Shown here: piece by piece, positions 57,757-64,000 of the stretch | Layout: the number at the start of each line of letters is the position of its first letter | How positions within the stretch are numbered: position 1 is the first letter of the stretch | Assembly (NCBI RefSeq): GCF_005938655.1 | Contig: NZ_VCQT01000034.1 | Location: forward strand, 1-64,000 | Direction of reading: 5' to 3' | DNA from: Alloalcanivorax gelatiniphagus | Lineage (GTDB): Bacteria > Pseudomonadota > Gammaproteobacteria > Pseudomonadales > Alcanivoracaceae | DNA length: 64,000 bases | The notes under the pieces: generated by a model | Told to the model about the DNA's origin: nothing | Database searches by the model: none | Seen by the model: only the letters and a program-made list of their open reading frames with translations | Translations under genes and position numbers: made by a program

Positions 57757-59508
57757 ATGCATTCCAGGAACGACGCCCGTTTTAAACTGAGCGCGCTGGC
57801 CATCGCCACCTCGCTCGCCCTGACCGCCTGCGGCGGCGACAGCGACCATAACGACGTGGGCGGCGGTGAAACCCCGCAGATGCAACGCCTGACCCGCATC
57901 GCCACCCTGCCCCTGGGCTCCGAAGCCACCGGCCTGTTCCTCAAGGACGACGGCGAGGTGTTCACCAATATCCAGCACCCCTCCGACGCCAACACCACCG
58001 TTGATGCGGAAGGCAACATCTACAAGTTCGCCACCGTGGGCGTGATCGAAGGCGCCGACGTGCGCAAGCCCTTTACCGCCGTGTCCGTGCCGGAAACCCC
58101 GGAAGAGAAGCAGGTGATGCGCGTGGCCCTGGGCCGCTATAACGTGCTCGGCCAGCAGGGCGACGCCTGGGCCGGCGCGCCCCAGCCCAGCCTGGGCGGC
58201 ATCGCCGTGGCGAACGGCCAGGCCCTGATCAAGGTTTCCAACGATCCCGATTTCAACGGCTGGGTGCCGGTGAGCGAGGACGAAGGCTACCTGTTCACCA
58301 ACTGGGAAGACCGCCCCGGCGGCATGAGCCGCCTGCACCTGATCCGTGACGGCGAAGGCCGCTGGGTGGTACGCGATAACGACGCCACCATGGTGGACTT
58401 CTCCAGCGTCAACGGCACCTGGGTGAACTGCTTCGGCACCGTGTCCCCGTGGAACACGCCGCTGACCTCCGAGGAGTTGTACTTCGACGACACCATCGAG
58501 TGGAACTCCCCCGGCGAAGGCGGTGTTCAGGATCTGGCGGACTACCTGGCCGGCGAGATCAACAGCGACTACGACGCCGCCTATCCGAACCCCTACGACT
58601 ACGGCTACATCGTCGAGATCACCGACCCCACCGGCACCCCGACCCCGGTGAAACACTTCAGCCTGGGCCGTTACTCCCACGAAAACTCCGTGGTGATGCC
58701 CGACCAGAAAACCGTCTACATGAGCGATGACGGTAGCGGCGTGATTCTCTTCAAGTTTATCGCCGACACCGCCGGCGACCTGAGCAGCGGCACCCTGTAC
58801 GCCGCCAAGGTGAAACAGGACACCGTTCCCATGGACGCCGCCCAAGTCGGCTTCGACATCGAGTGGGTGGAGCTGGCCAGCGGCAACAATGCCGAGATCC
58901 AGAGCTGGGTGGACGAGTACGACGGCATCACCGCCGCCGACTACGTGGAAGGCGAAAACAGCTACATCTCCGAGCAGCAGATCAACGACTGGGCGGAAGC
59001 CAAGCTGAACCAGGACCTGGACAACAGCGGCAGCGTGGCCGCCAACCCCTTCGGCGATGATCGGGTGGCCTTCCTGGAGTCCCGCAAGGCCGCCGTGAAG
59101 CTCGGCGCCACCGGCGAGTTCAACAAAATGGAAGGGATCAACATCAACCTCAAGCGCGCCCGCAACGGCGTGGAGGGCGACGGCCCACAGGCCTACGTCT
59201 ACGTAGCCATGTCCGACATCAGCGGCAAGATGACCGACAGCAACGGCCTGGTGCAGCTGACCAACGAAGACACCCATTGCGGCGGCGTCTTCCGCATGCC
59301 GCTGGAAGCCGGCTACAACGTCTCCCGCCTGGAGATGGTGGAGCTGGGTGGCCCCTACAAGCCCGATGACGCCGCCAACACCTGCAGCGTGGAAGGCTTG
59401 GCGAGCCCGGATAACGTGGCGGTGATGGAAGACGGCCGTGTGCTGATCGGCGAGGACACCAGCCACCACGAGAACAACATGGTATGGCTGCTGGACCCGA
59501 ACGGCTGA
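57757..59508 (+). CDS. PhoX/DUF839-family lipoprotein
   Basis: 583 residues. A lipoprotein signal ends in the lipobox LTAC (C25), so it is Sec-exported and lipid-anchored, unlike typical Tat-exported PhoX. The beta-propeller-like body has DUF839 blocks (LFTNWEDRPGGMSRL, YSHENSVVMPDQKTVYMSDD, LASPDNVAVMEDGRVLIGED). PhoX phosphatases use Ca2+ and Fe3+ at the propeller core; phosphatase activity is likely from family but unproven here. It precedes the dihaem lipoprotein by 94 bases on the same strand, so they may be co-expressed. Confidence 0.8.
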   Translation: MHSRNDARFKLSALAIATSLALTACGGDSDHNDVGGGETPQMQRLTRIATLPLGSEATGLFLKDDGEVFTNIQHPSDANTTVDAEGNIYKFATVGVIEGADVRKPFTAVSVPETPEEKQVMRVALGRYNVLGQQGDAWAGAPQPSLGGIAVANGQALIKVSNDPDFNGWVPVSEDEGYLFTNWEDRPGGMSRLHLIRDGEGRWVVRDNDATMVDFSSVNGTWVNCFGTVSPWNTPLTSEELYFDDTIEWNSPGEGGVQDLADYLAGEINSDYDAAYPNPYDYGYIVEITDPTGTPTPVKHFSLGRYSHENSVVMPDQKTVYMSDDGSGVILFKFIADTAGDLSSGTLYAAKVKQDTVPMDAAQVGFDIEWVELASGNNAEIQSWVDEYDGITAADYVEGENSYISEQQINDWAEAKLNQDLDNSGSVAANPFGDDRVAFLESRKAAVKLGATGEFNKMEGININLKRARNGVEGDGPQAYVYVAMSDISGKMTDSNGLVQLTNEDTHCGGVFRMPLEAGYNVSRLEMVELGGPYKPDDAANTCSVEGLASPDNVAVMEDGRVLIGEDTSHHENNMVWLLDPNG

Positions 59509-59602
59509 TCAGGTCCTTCGTTTCCGGTTTCGGGGAGGAGCGCCAGGCGCCCTCCCCGTTTTCCGTTGTGACGCCTCCATTCCATCAACCGGTTATCCGA
59601 CC

Positions 59603-61243
<1,641 letters not shown>

Positions 61244-61257
61244 AGAGGGAATAAATA

Positions 61258-61314
61258 TCGCGACTGAAGTCGCTCCTACCGCGAAATTCGATGTAGGAGC
61301 GACTTCAGTCGCGA
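61258..61314. repeat. REP pair between the cytochrome gene and purA
   Basis: CGCGACTGAAGTCGCTCCTA (from 61259) and AGGAGCGACTTCAGTCGCGA (to 61314) are perfect inverted copies of the 'GACTGAAGTC' variant with a 13-base gap. They lie in the tail-to-tail gap of two convergent genes, where a bidirectional hairpin would be useful. Confidence 0.9.
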
Positions 61315-61322
61315 TAAGGCGC

Positions 61323-62633
<1,311 letters not shown>

Positions 62634-63812
62634 TCAGAAGGAAATGGGTTGAAGAGTCCAGCCCCCGTCGGCGACCACCAGTTCGCGGTCGCAGCCGAGT
62701 TCGGCCGGATCGTTGTCGGCGCCGTCCAGGGCCAGCAGTACGCGCTCGCCCTGTGCGCGCAGTTGCGCGACCCGCTCGCGGAAGTCCGGGTCGTCGAGGC
62801 CGCCGCGGGCCAGAATGCCTGCACCGCGGGGCACCGGCGTCAGCGACGCCAGTTTCTTGAGATCGGCGCTGAAGCCGGTGGCCGGACGGGCGCGACCGAA
62901 CACTTCGCCGATATGGTCGTAGCGGCCGCCCTTGGCCAGCGGCTCGCTGTCGCCGGGCAGGTAGGCGGCGAACACACAGCCGGTGTGGTAGTGATAACCG
63001 CGCAGCTCGCCCAGGTCCAGGTGCACCCGGGCGCCGCGCCCTTCCAGCACCGTGGCCAGCCGTTCCAGCTCCGCCAGCGCCTCGATGGCCGCCGGGAAAT
63101 CCGCCAGCAGCTCACCGGCCTGGGGGAACACGCCGCCGTCGCCGTCCAGGAACGGCAGCGCCGCCAGGGCGCGCGCCGCGTTGGCCGGCAGGGTGCGCTC
63201 GGCCAGGAAACGGTCCAGTTCGGTGCGCGCCTTGCGCAGATAGATGTCTTCCAGGGTGCCCTGCTCGGCGGGGGCCAGGTCACTGGCTTCCAGCAGCGCG
63301 CGGAAGATGCCCACATGGCCCAGATCCAGCACCACGCGCTCACCGGCGCCGGCCAGCTCCAGGGTCTCGAGCAGCAACAGCACCACCTCCAGGTCGCTGT
63401 CGGCGCCGGCGTGGCCGAACAGCTCGACGCCGAGCTGATAGGGCAGCCGGGTGCCGCCGGCCTGGGCCGGCCGGGCGCGCAGCGCGGTGGAGCAATAGCA
63501 GAGCCGGGTGGGGCCGTTACGGCGCAGGCCGTGGGCGTCGATGCGCGCCACCTGCGGGGTCATGTCGGCGCGCACGCCCATCAGACGGCCGGTCAGTTGA
63601 TCGGTGATCTTGAAGGTGTCCCGTTCCAGATCACGACCGGCGCCATTGAGGAGGGATTCGAGAAATTCGATCAGCGGCGGATAGACCAGTTCGTAACCCC
63701 AGGATCGATACAGATCCAGAGCCCGCCGGCGCAGTTGTTCGATGGCCCGGGCGCGTTCGGGGAGTACTTCCTCGACGCCGTCGGGCAGCAGCCACTGTTC
63801 TTCCTGATTCAT
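62634..63812 (-). CDS. hisZ: ATP phosphoribosyltransferase regulatory subunit HisZ
   Basis: 392 residues from the ATG at 63812; a start 15 bases earlier is also open. A HisRS-like catalytic-fold protein without the aminoacylation C-terminal anticodon domain: WLLPDGVEEVLPERA, then FKITDQLTGRLMGVRADMTP and a YGGRYD-like KGGRYDHIGEVFG. It activates HisG, which is not in the window. Co-directional with purA. Confidence 0.95.
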   Translation of the reverse strand: MNQEEQWLLPDGVEEVLPERARAIEQLRRRALDLYRSWGYELVYPPLIEFLESLLNGAGRDLERDTFKITDQLTGRLMGVRADMTPQVARIDAHGLRRNGPTRLCYCSTALRARPAQAGGTRLPYQLGVELFGHAGADSDLEVVLLLLETLELAGAGERVVLDLGHVGIFRALLEASDLAPAEQGTLEDIYLRKARTELDRFLAERTLPANAARALAALPFLDGDGGVFPQAGELLADFPAAIEALAELERLATVLEGRGARVHLDLGELRGYHYHTGCVFAAYLPGDSEPLAKGGRYDHIGEVFGRARPATGFSADLKKLASLTPVPRGAGILARGGLDDPDFRERVAQLRAQGERVLLALDGADNDPAELGCDRELVVADGGWTLQPISF

Positions 63813-64000
63813 CCGGGACCGTACCAACAGCAGGAGGCCGACGTGATGACAACGCCGGCCCGATGAGTCTCAGTCTGCGGTCATCGGGAGTGGGCTCACC
63901 CTCCGACGGCCACAAAAAAACCGGGTCCTTCGGGCCCGGTTGCGGGAGTCTAACACGTCCGCCCAGCAGCAGGTACCTTCCGCCGGGCGCTTCAATCCGG
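63813..64000. other. Gap upstream of hisZ and window edge
   Basis: Contains a terminator (next entry) and the end of the window. A minus-strand stop near 63,992-63,994 could end the upstream gene (commonly hflC or a DUF2065 gene), but too little is present to identify it. Confidence 0.4.
63913..63941 (-). terminator. Rho-independent terminator upstream of hisZ
   Basis: On the minus strand AACCGGGCCC and GGACCCGGTT pair around GAA, followed by TTTTTTG. It should end the operon upstream of hisZ. Confidence 0.85.

Overview
The window is chromosomal DNA from a high-GC gammaproteobacterium. The housekeeping order rnr-rlmB-rpsF-priB-rpsR-rplI-dnaB-alr-radA, then purA-hisZ, together with phenylacetate genes, several chemotaxis receptors and abundant REP repeats, suggests a marine hydrocarbon- or aromatic-degrading lineage such as Alcanivorax/Alloalcanivorax. 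The genus is an inference from gene content, not a measured assignment.

Region 1 (1-8,180) is a catabolic cluster. It holds a 5'-cut FAD aromatic hydroxylase, a stand-alone lipoyl E2 acyltransferase, a fumarylacetoacetate-hydrolase-type enzyme and a DUF2505 protein. A Crp-family regulator then faces a divergent trio: a dienoyl-CoA-reductase-like SDR, a RetSat/CrtI-like flavoprotein and an EthD-like small protein.

Region 2 (8,282-17,420) is an accessory island of defence and toxin-antitoxin genes, all but one remnant on the minus strand: a Fic protein, a tacA-type antitoxin remnant, an XRE-ImmA/IrrE protease with an unknown partner, a frameshifted ABM-domain gene, an AbiEi/AbiEii pair, an McrA-like HNH endonuclease, higBA, symE and an AT-rich membrane protein gene. 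No integrase, transposase or attachment site was found. Several modules keep recognisable promoter dyads.

Region 3 (17,460-23,760) is the phenylacetyl-CoA epoxidase operon paaABCDE-paaZ, minus strand, with a clear promoter, a candidate operator and a possible 15-residue leader peptide at its head and a strong terminator at its tail.

Region 4 (24,000-44,800) is mixed core and signalling: a diguanylate cyclase, ribD-nrdR-glyA, two tandem paralogous chemotaxis receptors, ettA, fdhD with a YdeP-type molybdoenzyme and a small membrane protein, a GAF-EAL protein, a TVP38/DedA-disulfide reductase fusion, a third chemotaxis receptor, a DUF547 protein and a small membrane protein.

Region 5 (44,780-57,050) is minus-strand core: a K+ uptake operon with one KtrA-type subunit and two KtrB/TrkH-type subunits, radA, alr, dnaB, the rpsF-priB-rpsR-rplI operon (promoter, leader hairpin and terminator all visible), rlmB and rnr. 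priB appears to use a non-AUG start. Region 6 (57,160-64,000) has tRNA-Leu(CAG), a small membrane protein, a PhoX-like lipoprotein next to a dihaem CxxCH lipoprotein, and purA-hisZ.

Seven paired REP elements sit in the intergenic gaps of the core regions. Two of them supply the stop codons of radA and rlmB.
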